Of a DNA stretch of 44,457 nt, positions 16,631 through 24,567 are shown in pieces. The translations under genes and the position numbers were made by a program. The notes beneath the pieces were generated by a model. That model saw only the letters and a program-made list of their open reading frames with translations, ran no database searches and was not told where the DNA came from. Source of the DNA: Rheinheimera sp. Its GTDB lineage: Bacteria; Pseudomonadota; Gammaproteobacteria; Enterobacterales; Alteromonadaceae. The DNA lies in assembly GCA_003482455.1 (NCBI GenBank), contig DMYW01000051.1, positions 1 through 44,457 of the forward strand, written 5' to 3'. The first letter of the stretch is position 1. Every line of letters starts with the position of its first letter.

Positions 16631-18247
16631 TTAGATCTGCAATACCGATTGCAGATCTTTCATCACAGCCACAAAGCGTTTTTTGTTGGCTTCATTCAAT
16701 TCGCTTTGTTCAAGGATCTGCACGCAACGACGTGCCAGTTTGGCGCTTTCCTGATTGACACCGCCAATCTTGCCTAAGGTTTGTAATAAGTTCAGCGCCA
16801 AGCTGGCGTTGTTGGGCATGTACTCGAAAGCCTTTTGGAAAAACTCCAACGCCCGTCCGTAATAGCCACGCTGGTATGCATCCAGTCCATCATTATTTAA
16901 TGTCTTGATTTCATTACGTAAGTTATCATGTTGCTTATGCTGATGTTGCACCATAACGGTGAGCGTATTGGTCAGCAAATCATCATCTTCCGCAATGTCA
17001 TCGAGCATTTCCATGTATTCGTCACTACGCGACAAATTACCGGTTTCAAAAAATGCCCGCGCTTTATCCAGACAAGCTTCGACAGATAGGTTGCGGCCTT
17101 CTTCCAATTTATCACTCTTCTCAAGCAGCTCGCGCGCTTCGTCCAAATTGCCTTTGAGCACAGCCACCCGGGCCCGCACGACTAAGTCTTCATGCAAGTA
17201 AGATTCAAGGGCGAACCGTTTGACAATACTGCCAAGTACATCGTCCACTTTACGGAAGATTTTGGCTTGATCGAGTTTATTCGCGTCTTTGGCTTGCTCC
17301 ACCAATACCCGCGCATAATTCAAGAAATTGTCTGGTGTGTCATAAATTGAATAACGTGCTGCCGATTGCAGTTTGGCGTAGATTTTAACCGCATCGTCTT
17401 TTAACTCGTTGATCACCGCCAAATTGGCGAGTGCTTTTTGCCGCTGGTAGTTTTTCGGCGATAACTTGGTGACTTCTTGCAAGGTATCAAATGCATCTTT
17501 TAACAGTTGTCGCTTGATAAACAAACGCGCCAACCAATCCAAGGCTTCAACCCGCGTTTCATCCATTTTGGATAACTCGCGCAGCTCAAATTCAGCTTCT
17601 AACCAACGATGTTGGCAAAACCTTGATATGGCAAGGCCAAGCTTGGCCCACGCATATTCGCGACGTTTGAGCACAGCCAGATACATTTGTTCTGCCGCTG
17701 AAAAATGCTCGATCTGAATTAACAATTCCCCTTTTAAACGCAGGGCATATACCGCATTTTCAGCGTCATTGCGCACTATATGTTCGCAAGAGTTTGCTGC
17801 TTCAACGAATTTATTCTCGTGAATTTCTTGATACACCCGCGCCAGTGCATATTTGATTTGAAACGCCCGCATCAGACGTTTTTCTAACTGCACAAACGAA
17901 AAGGGCTTGAGCAAATAGCTGTCAGGTTGCAGTTCGATCACGCCATGCACAATCTGCCGCTGGCTTTCCGCGCTGATGATAATAAAGCAAGCGCCGGGTT
18001 TTAAGATGCGTAAATGCTTTAACGCTTCGAACAGTTGGTAGCCGTCTTTGCCATCACCAAGGTTGAAATCCGACAAAATGAAGTCATATTGGGTTTCAGT
18101 GCAGTTCGCGATAGCGGCGTTAGCATCGGTAGCCGACGAGATATGCTCAAAGCCAATTTTTTGTAGCATGCCTTTAATCGATGCACGCACCGGATCGCAG
18201 TCGTCAACGACCAGAACCTTTTTTGTCCGGTAAAATTTTGGATTCAA
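16631..18247 (-). CDS. Response regulator with long TPR-like helical region (TTG start)
   Basis: The 538-residue protein has an N-terminal CheY-like receiver domain (about 10-125) with acidic pair D15-D16, phosphoacceptor D60 (ILSDFNLGDG) and K114 (YLLKPFSF). The remaining roughly 400 residues are helical with TPR-type repeats, clearest at about 440-505 (LDAYQRGYYGRALEFFQKAFEYMPNN). There is no DNA-binding or enzymatic output domain, so it probably signals by protein contact. The start is TTG at 18247: it begins the receiver cleanly and has TAAGG nine bases upstream, and no ATG fits. It is divergent from the transaldolase gene by 232 bases. No kinase is adjacent. Similar proteins occur in Alteromonadales as TPR-containing response regulators of unknown output. 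Confidence 0.82.
   Translation of the reverse strand: MNPKFYRTKKVLVVDDCDPVRASIKGMLQKIGFEHISSATDANAAIANCTETQYDFILSDFNLGDGKDGYQLFEALKHLRILKPGACFIIISAESQRQIVHGVIELQPDSYLLKPFSFVQLEKRLMRAFQIKYALARVYQEIHENKFVEAANSCEHIVRNDAENAVYALRLKGELLIQIEHFSAAEQMYLAVLKRREYAWAKLGLAISRFCQHRWLEAEFELRELSKMDETRVEALDWLARLFIKRQLLKDAFDTLQEVTKLSPKNYQRQKALANLAVINELKDDAVKIYAKLQSAARYSIYDTPDNFLNYARVLVEQAKDANKLDQAKIFRKVDDVLGSIVKRFALESYLHEDLVVRARVAVLKGNLDEARELLEKSDKLEEGRNLSVEACLDKARAFFETGNLSRSDEYMEMLDDIAEDDDLLTNTLTVMVQHQHKQHDNLRNEIKTLNNDGLDAYQRGYYGRALEFFQKAFEYMPNNASLALNLLQTLGKIGGVNQESAKLARRCVQILEQSELNEANKKRFVAVMKDLQSVLQI
16633..16658. repeat. Perfect inverted repeat at the 3' end of the TPR response regulator gene
   Basis: AGATCTGCAAT (16633-16643) and ATTGCAGATCT (16648-16658) form an 11-bp stem with loop ACCG. 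The stem covers the last eight codons of the gene and touches the stop codon. In the minus direction it is followed by AAATATAAC, not a T tract. It may act as a 3'-end stabiliser or an imperfect terminator. It is read through by ribosomes on the mRNA. Confidence 0.6.
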
Positions 18248-18479
18248 ATGCTACAGCCTTACAAGTGTCACAATGTGCGAAGAGAATCTAAGCCAACTGT
18301 TAAGAAGATATAACAAAAACAACGACTTTTACCCAACTATAGTAAGATGAAGTTTTATGAGCAATAACTTGTGGCGAATTCTGTCGCATCGCCCGACAAA
18401 TGTTGTAATATTCCTACACAAACAGTAAAAACCTACGCACTTGGCCATCCAAACGGCAAGTAACTGGTAAAAAAACAAT

Positions 18480-19433
18480 ATGACTACACTCTTGGATCAA
18501 TTAAAAGCGGTTACAACTGTCGTCGTCGACAGTGGTGACCTAAACGCCATCAACCAATTTCGTCCGGTAGATGCCACCACAAACCCGTCACTGCTGCTAA
18601 ATGCCAGCGGCTTAGAGTTCGCCAAACCACTTCTGCAACAAGCAGCAGCTTATGCCAAAGCGCATCACAGCGACGCAGCAGCACAGCTTGCGCTGGCGAG
18701 CGACAAATTTGCTGTTGATGTTGGTACTGAGATCAGCAAACTGGTGCCAGGACGCGTGTCCACTGAAGTGGATGCTCGCTTGAGTTTTGACACAGCAGCG
18801 ACCATCGCTAAAGCGCGCCAACTAGTTGCTTTGTATCAAGAAAATGGTCTAGGTAAGGATCGCATTCTGATCAAGATCGCTTCTACATGGGAAGGCATCC
18901 AAGCCGCTCGCGTGTTAGAGCAAGAAGGCATCCAATGCAACCTGACCTTGTTGTTTCATCTGTGCCAAGCGCGTGCGTGTGCCGAAGCCGGCGTGTTTTT
19001 AATTTCGCCGTTTGTCGGCCGGATTTTGGATTGGTACAAAGCCAGCACCGGCAAAGACTACACAGCAGAAACCGATCCAGGCGTCTTGTCCGTGCGTGAA
19101 ATTTATCGTTATTTCAAGGCGCATGGCCACAAAACTATCGTGATGGGTGCCAGTTTCCGCAATATCGGCGAAGTGTTGGCGCTGGCCGGTTGCGATCGGT
19201 TGACGATCAGCCCAGCCTTGCTGGACGAACTGAACAAACAAAGCGGCGACTTGACGGTCCATTTACAAGATTTAGGGGCAACCAGCCCTGCCCCAGCGGA
19301 TCTGACCGAAGCAGAATTCCGCTGGCAACTCAATGAGGATGCGATGGCCACCGAAAAACTGGCCGAAGGCATCCGCAAATTTGCCATTGACCAGCGCAAG
19401 CTGGAGCAGGTGATTTTAGCCGCCTTAGCCTAA
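18480..19433 (+). CDS. tal: Transaldolase
   Basis: Transaldolase moves a dihydroxyacetone unit between sugar phosphates in the non-oxidative pentose phosphate pathway. The protein has 317 residues (E. coli TalB 317). The Schiff-base lysine is K132 (ILIKIASTWEG). Other signatures are PVDATTNPSLLLNA, STEVDARLSFDT, CNLTLLF, ISPFVGRILDWYK and GASFRNIGEVLALAGCDRLTISP. pgi starts 34 bases after the stop, so both form a sugar-phosphate operon. The Shine-Dalgarno at ATG 18480 is weak (GGT then an A-rich stretch). The 232-base divergent upstream region contains an IR, TGTCG/CGACA at about 18379-18399, and no gene. Confidence 0.96.
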   Translation: MTTLLDQLKAVTTVVVDSGDLNAINQFRPVDATTNPSLLLNASGLEFAKPLLQQAAAYAKAHHSDAAAQLALASDKFAVDVGTEISKLVPGRVSTEVDARLSFDTAATIAKARQLVALYQENGLGKDRILIKIASTWEGIQAARVLEQEGIQCNLTLLFHLCQARACAEAGVFLISPFVGRILDWYKASTGKDYTAETDPGVLSVREIYRYFKAHGHKTIVMGASFRNIGEVLALAGCDRLTISPALLDELNKQSGDLTVHLQDLGATSPAPADLTEAEFRWQLNEDAMATEKLAEGIRKFAIDQRKLEQVILAALA

Positions 19434-19467
19434 GGCGGCGCCTGCATTTACTTTACAGGAGTGTGTT

Positions 19468-21084
19468 ATGTCGTCAGCAGTCTGGAGCGAACTCGCCGCC
19501 GCCGCGAAATCGCCAGTTAACCTGCGTCAGGAGTTTGCGCAAGACCCACAGCGGTCACAGCGTTTCACCGCACAAGCATGTGACCTTGTGCTGGATTATT
19601 CAAAAAACCTGATCACCCAAGGGATTTGGGACCAACTGCTGGCGCTGGCCGCCTCAAGTGATTTAGACACCAAACGCGCTGCGATGTTTGCAGGTGCTCG
19701 GATTAACAATACCGAAGACCGCTCGGTCTGGCATGTGGCACTGCGCAGTGACCTCACTACACCGCTGACGCTTGATGGCCAAGACATCACGGCAGAAATT
19801 CGCGCCTGCCGCGAAGCTATGTACGCGCTGATTAACCAGCTAAATACACAGCAATATATAGGGTACACCGGCAAAGCCATCACGGATCTGATTTGGATCG
19901 GCATTGGCGGTTCGTTGCTCGGCCCACAAATGGCGGTCGAAGCGTTGACGCCATTTCATCAAAGCCCAGTACGCGTGCATTTCGCGGGCAACATCGATGG
20001 CGCTGTGGTGCACGATGTGGTCAAAGGCTTGGATCCGGCAACGACCTTGGTATTTGTCGCGTCGAAATCTTTTGGCACCGAAGAAACCAAACAAAACGCC
20101 TTGGCTGTGCGCCAATGGTTCACCAACCATGGTGCAGACAAAGCGGCCATCGCTCGTCATTTCTGGGCGACATCATCCAATATCAAAGCTGCCGCCGAAT
20201 TTGGTATTGTTGCCGAACACATCCTGCCGATGTGGGATTGGGTGGGCGGACGTTATTCTATGTGGTCGGCGATTGGTTTCCCAGTGGCGTTGCTGTTAGG
20301 CGTTGCCCAATTTGAACAGCTGCTGGCCGGCGCCCGTGCAATGGACCAGCACTTTCTGCAAGCACCCAACGCGCAAAACTTGCCAGTGATTTTGGCCTTA
20401 CTCGGCAGCTATTACATCAACGCCCATGGCAGCCAAACGCAAGCTTTGTTGCCCTACAGCCACTATTTACGGTTGTTGCCATCGTATGTGCAACAGCTGG
20501 ATATGGAAAGTAACGGTAAAGGCGTGGATGTCGATGGCAAACCACTCGCAGTCGAAACCGCGCCAGTCATTTGGGGCGATGCCGGCACCAATGGTCAGCA
20601 CGCCTATCACCAACTGTTACATCAAAGCAAACTGGCGGTGCCAGCCGATTTTATTCTGCCAATCAAAGTTAGCCATGACTTAGCCGACCACCACAAACGC
20701 TTAGCGGCGCATTGTTTTGCCCAAACCCAAGCGCTGATGCAAGGTAAAACACCAGCCGAAGCCAAAGCAGAAGTATTGGCGCAAGGCGGCAGTGCACAAC
20801 AAGCCGAGTTTTTGGCCCCTCATAAAGCGTCACCCGGCAATAAACCTAGCAACACATTATTGTTGCCAGAATTGTCGCCTTTTTATTTAGGTGCCTTGAT
20901 TGCTTTGTATGAACACAAAGTATTTGTGCAAGGTGTGCTTTGGAATATCAATTCGTTTGATCAGTGGGGCGTGGAACTTGGCAAACAATTATCGACGCCT
21001 ATTTATCAAACAATCGCCGGGCAGCAAATAGGCGAATTTGATAGCTCGACCAGCGCCTTGATCCAGCGCTTTTTACAAGGCTAA
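19468..21084 (+). CDS. pgi: Glucose-6-phosphate isomerase
   Basis: Pgi interconverts glucose 6-phosphate and fructose 6-phosphate. The protein has 538 residues, slightly shorter than the E. coli enzyme (549). Signatures are WIGIGGSLLGPQM, ASKSFGTEETKQNA, WDWVGGRYSMWSAIGFP, ESNGKGVD, the catalytic His region TNGQHAYHQLLHQ and the C-terminal NSFDQWGVELGKQL. AGGAG precedes the ATG. It is downstream of tal in an operon that ends at the strong terminator at 21123. Confidence 0.96.
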   Translation: MSSAVWSELAAAAKSPVNLRQEFAQDPQRSQRFTAQACDLVLDYSKNLITQGIWDQLLALAASSDLDTKRAAMFAGARINNTEDRSVWHVALRSDLTTPLTLDGQDITAEIRACREAMYALINQLNTQQYIGYTGKAITDLIWIGIGGSLLGPQMAVEALTPFHQSPVRVHFAGNIDGAVVHDVVKGLDPATTLVFVASKSFGTEETKQNALAVRQWFTNHGADKAAIARHFWATSSNIKAAAEFGIVAEHILPMWDWVGGRYSMWSAIGFPVALLLGVAQFEQLLAGARAMDQHFLQAPNAQNLPVILALLGSYYINAHGSQTQALLPYSHYLRLLPSYVQQLDMESNGKGVDVDGKPLAVETAPVIWGDAGTNGQHAYHQLLHQSKLAVPADFILPIKVSHDLADHHKRLAAHCFAQTQALMQGKTPAEAKAEVLAQGGSAQQAEFLAPHKASPGNKPSNTLLLPELSPFYLGALIALYEHKVFVQGVLWNINSFDQWGVELGKQLSTPIYQTIAGQQIGEFDSSTSALIQRFLQG

Positions 21085-21122
21085 CTGCTGCAACGCTGAC
21101 TTCAATAATATCCTTTAAAATC

Positions 21123-21158
21123 AAAGCCTAAGACCCTGCTGGGGCTTAGGCTTTTTTT
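21123..21158 (+). terminator. Rho-independent terminator of tal-pgi
   Basis: The stem is AAAGCCTAAG (21123-21132) with CTTAGGCTTT (21145-21154), extended inside by CCC/GGG, and followed by a run of T. Confidence 0.92.
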
Positions 21159-21240
21159 GACTGGCAAGGATCCTGTCCACCCCTGTAAATAGGCCAAAAT
21201 ATTTCATTCATCGATTGGTCATTTTTCTGTCATTTGCTGC

Positions 21241-21269
21241 TTGTATTCTGACTTTAAGTTGTGTTATCA
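21241..21269 (+). promoter_or_regulatory. Candidate promoter of the DUF3545 gene
   Basis: TTGTAT (21241-21246) and TTATCA (21264-21269) are 17 bases apart, 40 bases before the ATG at 21309. The -10 is imperfect. This is the best candidate between the pgi terminator and the gene. Confidence 0.35.
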
Positions 21270-21308
21270 AATGGTCAAAATAACAACAACAGTGCAGCGA
21301 GGTGAAGT

Positions 21309-21482
21309 ATGGAAAGCTTTGACGACTTACTAACAATGCTGGAGCGTCCTGCCGCGAAAGCAAGGCCAGTGAAGCGCAAGTGGCGCGAAATTGAAGCCTT
21401 AAAAGAGCGGCAACGACTGAAAAAAGAGCTCGAAGATATAGACTGGTCCCTCGACGACGAATTAATGAACGAATTGATGTAA
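21309..21482 (+). CDS. DUF3545-family small protein
   Basis: This 57-residue gene is too short for a usual ORF cutoff. It starts MESFDDLLTMLERP, has a basic centre KRKWREIEALKERQRLKKEL (22-41) and an acidic end (EDIDWSLDDELMNELM). The centre matches what I recall of DUF3545, a family of about 60 residues in Shewanella and Vibrio with no known function. Evidence for translation is a strong ribosome site (GAGGTGA, 21299-21305), its own terminator two bases after the stop, and the family-like core. The amphipathic basic helix could bind nucleic acid or a protein partner; this is speculation. Confidence 0.82.
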   Translation: MESFDDLLTMLERPAAKARPVKRKWREIEALKERQRLKKELEDIDWSLDDELMNELM

Positions 21483-21484
21483 AG

Positions 21485-21518
21485 AAAAAGCCCGACTCCT
21501 CACCGAGTTGGGCTTTTT
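21485..21518 (+). terminator. Terminator of the DUF3545 gene
   Basis: The stem is AAAAAGCCCGACTC (21485-21498) with GAGTTGGGCTTTTT (21505-21518), with one G-T pair and loop CTCACC. It starts two bases after the stop codon. Confidence 0.92.
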
Positions 21519-21585
21519 GCTTTATTCGTTACAGCATTCTCGTCACTCCAGTTGGCAGCAACGCCCGTTGCTGACTTTGAGACGT

Positions 21586-21614
21586 AAAAAAACCGCAGTT
21601 TGCTGCGGTTTTTT
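21586..21614. terminator. Second hairpin terminator facing ung
   Basis: AAAAAACCGCAG and CTGCGGTTTTTT flank a TTTG loop. It lies 37 bases beyond the ung stop on the minus strand and can end the thr-ung transcript there. The T run on the plus strand also makes it a backup for DUF3545. Confidence 0.88.
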
Positions 21615-21650
21615 ATTTGGCCTTCGAAGCGGTTGCTTTGTTGCCCGTCG

Positions 21651-22313
21651 CTAGACTTGCCAATCAATTGGCGAACGACCAGTTTGCTCCAGCCACGCAT
21701 TGGCTTTGACAAAGTGACCGCAGCCAAAAAAGCCACGATAGGCCGAGAGTGGCGATGGATGCGGCGCCGTCAGCACCAAATGTTTGTGCGTATCAATCAG
21801 TTTTTGCTTGTTGATCGCATGCGATCCCCACAGCAAAAACACCACCGGCTGGGCATGAGCACTAATGGCTTTAATCACATTGTCGGTGAAGGTTTCCCAA
21901 CCCAAATTGCGATGCGAGTTCGGCGTATTGGCCACTACTGTGAGCACAGTGTTGAGCAGCAACACGCCTTGGTTAGCCCAATGCTCCAAATTGCCGTGTT
22001 TGGGGATCACGAAATTCGGATACTCTTGGGCCAGCTCTTTGTACATGTTTTGCAACGACGGCGGCGTCGGCACACCGCGGCGCACTGAAAAACTTAAGCC
22101 ATGCGCCTGATTTGGCCCGTGGTATGGGTCTTGACCGATGATCACGACTTTTAAATCCGACAGCGGCGTGTAACGAAACGCATTAAACACATCCGCTTCG
22201 GGCGGGTAGATCACCTGCCCTTGTGCACGCGCTTGTGCAACGGTTTCCAACACTTGCTGAAAATACGGTTGCAGTTTTTCGTTGCCAATCACGTCATGCC
22301 AAGTCAGCTGCAC
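21651..22313 (-). CDS. ung: Uracil-DNA glycosylase (GTG start)
   Basis: Ung removes uracil from DNA as the first step of base excision repair. The protein has 220 residues (E. coli 229). The catalytic-water motif GQDPYHGPNQAHGLSFSV contains D62; the second catalytic region HPSPLSAYRGFFGC contains H185. The start is GTG at 22313, with TGGAG overlapping the thrC stop, six bases after that stop. The gene is therefore probably translated from the threonine operon mRNA, unlike in E. coli. No separate promoter is visible in the thrC-ung junction, although one inside thrC cannot be excluded. Confidence 0.95.
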   Translation of the reverse strand: MQLTWHDVIGNEKLQPYFQQVLETVAQARAQGQVIYPPEADVFNAFRYTPLSDLKVVIIGQDPYHGPNQAHGLSFSVRRGVPTPPSLQNMYKELAQEYPNFVIPKHGNLEHWANQGVLLLNTVLTVVANTPNSHRNLGWETFTDNVIKAISAHAQPVVFLLWGSHAINKQKLIDTHKHLVLTAPHPSPLSAYRGFFGCGHFVKANAWLEQTGRSPIDWQV

Positions 22314-22319
22314 GGCGGT

Positions 22320-23606
22320 TTACTCCAGAGTTAATAAGAATTTGCGCAATTCTACAAAATCTGCCGCCATTTCGCCCGCTAAACTGGTTTCACCGGCAAC
22401 CGCCGCCAGCGCCTGCGGCAATGCGATCGGTTGGCCTAAGATATTTTCCACCGGCTCTTTGAATTTAGCTGGGTGCGCCGTGCCTAAAAACAAACCGTAT
22501 TCGCCGTCTTTCAGCTCACGTTTGAGTGCTTTGTACGCCACTGCGGCATGTGGCTCGCTCAAATAGCCTTCTTGCCATAACCGCCGCACGCCAAACTGGG
22601 TATCTTCTTCATCCACCACTTGCGCCGATAAATCGGCACGGCTGATAAAGCCTTGTGCCAGCAAATCTTCCACCCGTGGCCAGTTATTTGGTGCGCTGAC
22701 ATCCATGGCGTTAGAAAGCGTCGGCACCGTGCTGTTGACCTGCCAGACACCGCTTTGCCAATAACGTGGCACTGTGTCGTTGACGTTGGTAGCTGCGATC
22801 ATCCGTTTAATCGGCAAGCCTAAAACTTTCGCCACTAAACCCGCGGTTAAGTTACCAAAGTTGCCGCTTGGCACGCTAATCACTAAGTTGGCGCGTTGTG
22901 CTGGCGTCAACTGCGCCACGGCTTCAAAGTAATAACAGACTTGCGCTAGTAACCGGCTGATATTAATCGAGTTAGCCGAGTTGATATTCAGCCGCGCGAC
23001 TAACTCGCGGTCATTAAACACCTCTTTGACCAGCGCTTGGCATTGGTCAAAATCGCCCTCAACCGCTAGCGTGTGAATGTTTTCACCAAGCGTGGTAAAC
23101 AGTTTTTCTTGCAGCACGGCAATTTTGCCTTTCGGGAACAAAATGACCACATCGACGCCCGGTTGCTTGAAAAAGGCATGCGCAACGGCCGCGCCGGTAT
23201 CGCCACTGGTGGCCGTGACAATCGTGGTGCGGCTCACGCCTTGACGTTTTTGTGCCGCTGCTAAAGCGCGCGCCATAAAACGCCCGCCAAAGTCTTTAAA
23301 AGCCAGGGTTGGGCCATGAAACAACTCTAGACAACCAATTTGATCGTTGATTGGCACCACAGGCGCTGGGAAAGTGAAGGCATCCGCCATGATGGCTTTG
23401 AGTTCACCGAGCGGCAGCTCGTCACCAATAATGGCCGACAACAATTCGGCGCTTCGCTCGGCAAATGGCAGCGCCAATAAGCGCTCGATATCGAGCTTGG
23501 GCCAGGTCGCTGGGAAAAACAGCCCTTGCTGCTCCCCCAACCCAATACGAACCGCATCTAAAAAACTGACTTGCTGCGAAGGAACTTTGATATTACGTAA
23601 CAACAT
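22320..23606 (-). CDS. thrC: Threonine synthase
   Basis: This PLP enzyme converts O-phosphohomoserine to threonine, the last step of the pathway. The product has 428 residues, the same length as E. coli ThrC. The PLP lysine is K104 in HGPTLAFKDFGGRFM. TATSGDTGAAVAHAF and SVPSGNFGNLTAGLVAK are the phosphate- and cofactor-binding loops. It lies 15 bases after thrB and has AGGGTG before the ATG. ung follows six bases after the stop. Confidence 0.97.
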   Translation of the reverse strand: MLLRNIKVPSQQVSFLDAVRIGLGEQQGLFFPATWPKLDIERLLALPFAERSAELLSAIIGDELPLGELKAIMADAFTFPAPVVPINDQIGCLELFHGPTLAFKDFGGRFMARALAAAQKRQGVSRTTIVTATSGDTGAAVAHAFFKQPGVDVVILFPKGKIAVLQEKLFTTLGENIHTLAVEGDFDQCQALVKEVFNDRELVARLNINSANSINISRLLAQVCYYFEAVAQLTPAQRANLVISVPSGNFGNLTAGLVAKVLGLPIKRMIAATNVNDTVPRYWQSGVWQVNSTVPTLSNAMDVSAPNNWPRVEDLLAQGFISRADLSAQVVDEEDTQFGVRRLWQEGYLSEPHAAVAYKALKRELKDGEYGLFLGTAHPAKFKEPVENILGQPIALPQALAAVAGETSLAGEMAADFVELRKFLLTLE

Positions 23607-23621
23607 GTTGCACCCTATTTT

Positions 23622-24566
23622 TTAATTCGACAGCACGCGCGCACCGCGTGCGGCCAGCTGGCAGACCACCGTCAGACCATCGGCATTTTTTTCATAATGC
23701 GCGGCGAAATAACCACGCGCAAATTCAGCTTGTTCTGGCGTTTGACAGACCGCAAACAACGTAGGCCCAGCTCCCGAGATCCCGACATGGCCAATACCTT
23801 GCGCCATCAATGCCGCGCGAATGGCCGGCAGCTCAGGGATCAGTGGCGTGCGGGCAGGTTCTGCGACTAAATCTTGCAGCGCCGACAGCGCATCGGTTTC
23901 ATCCCCGGCGTACATGGCACTGACAAAGCGCGATAACATGCCGGCAAAGGCGATGCTGTGCTTGAGACTCAACTCTTTGGGCAGAACCGCACGCGCCGCT
24001 TTGGTCGACAGCACAGTGCCTGGGTAACTCAATACCACTTGCCAGTGCGAAAACCACGGCAAACGGCGATACAGTTGCTCGCTTTGAGGTAACATCAACA
24101 GCAAACCGCCATGCAAGGATGGCGCGACGTTGTCGTAATGTACCGAGCCGCTGACGCCACCTTCACACACCGCCGTCAGTTCCAATAACTCTCTGTCAGA
24201 TAACGGGTTGCCGAAATAGTCATTGTAGGCGTAACACGCCACCACAATAGAGCAAGCACTGGAGCCCAAGCCACTGCCGACCGGCAGATGTTTGACCAAA
24301 TGCAACTTCAGCCGAGGCAGTTTCTTACCGACTTTTTGTTCAAAGGCGTAAAAACACGACAACACCAAGTTATCACTCGTATCCGTTGGCAGTTGATGCA
24401 CGTAGCGGCCCGACAGCGTCAGGCTTAACTCGGTGCTTTCGCCCTCGATAATCAATTCATCGCCAAGCAATGGGCCATCGCTGGACACGGCTTCAAACGC
24501 TGCGCCTAACACATCAAAGCCGACCGAAAAATTGCCAGTCGAAGCCGGCGCAAAATACCGACGCAT
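23622..24566 (-). CDS. thrB: Homoserine kinase
   Basis: ThrB phosphorylates homoserine. It is a GHMP-family kinase of 314 residues (E. coli 310). The ATP-binding motif HLPVGSGLGSSACS lies at about 88-101. The C-terminal GISGAGPTLFAVC is the third GHMP motif. A strong GGAGG lies within the last thrA codons, and the thrB ATG is one base from the thrA stop, so translation is coupled. Confidence 0.97.
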   Translation of the reverse strand: MRRYFAPASTGNFSVGFDVLGAAFEAVSSDGPLLGDELIIEGESTELSLTLSGRYVHQLPTDTSDNLVLSCFYAFEQKVGKKLPRLKLHLVKHLPVGSGLGSSACSIVVACYAYNDYFGNPLSDRELLELTAVCEGGVSGSVHYDNVAPSLHGGLLLMLPQSEQLYRRLPWFSHWQVVLSYPGTVLSTKAARAVLPKELSLKHSIAFAGMLSRFVSAMYAGDETDALSALQDLVAEPARTPLIPELPAIRAALMAQGIGHVGISGAGPTLFAVCQTPEQAEFARGYFAAHYEKNADGLTVVCQLAARGARVLSN

Positions 24567-24567
24567 G

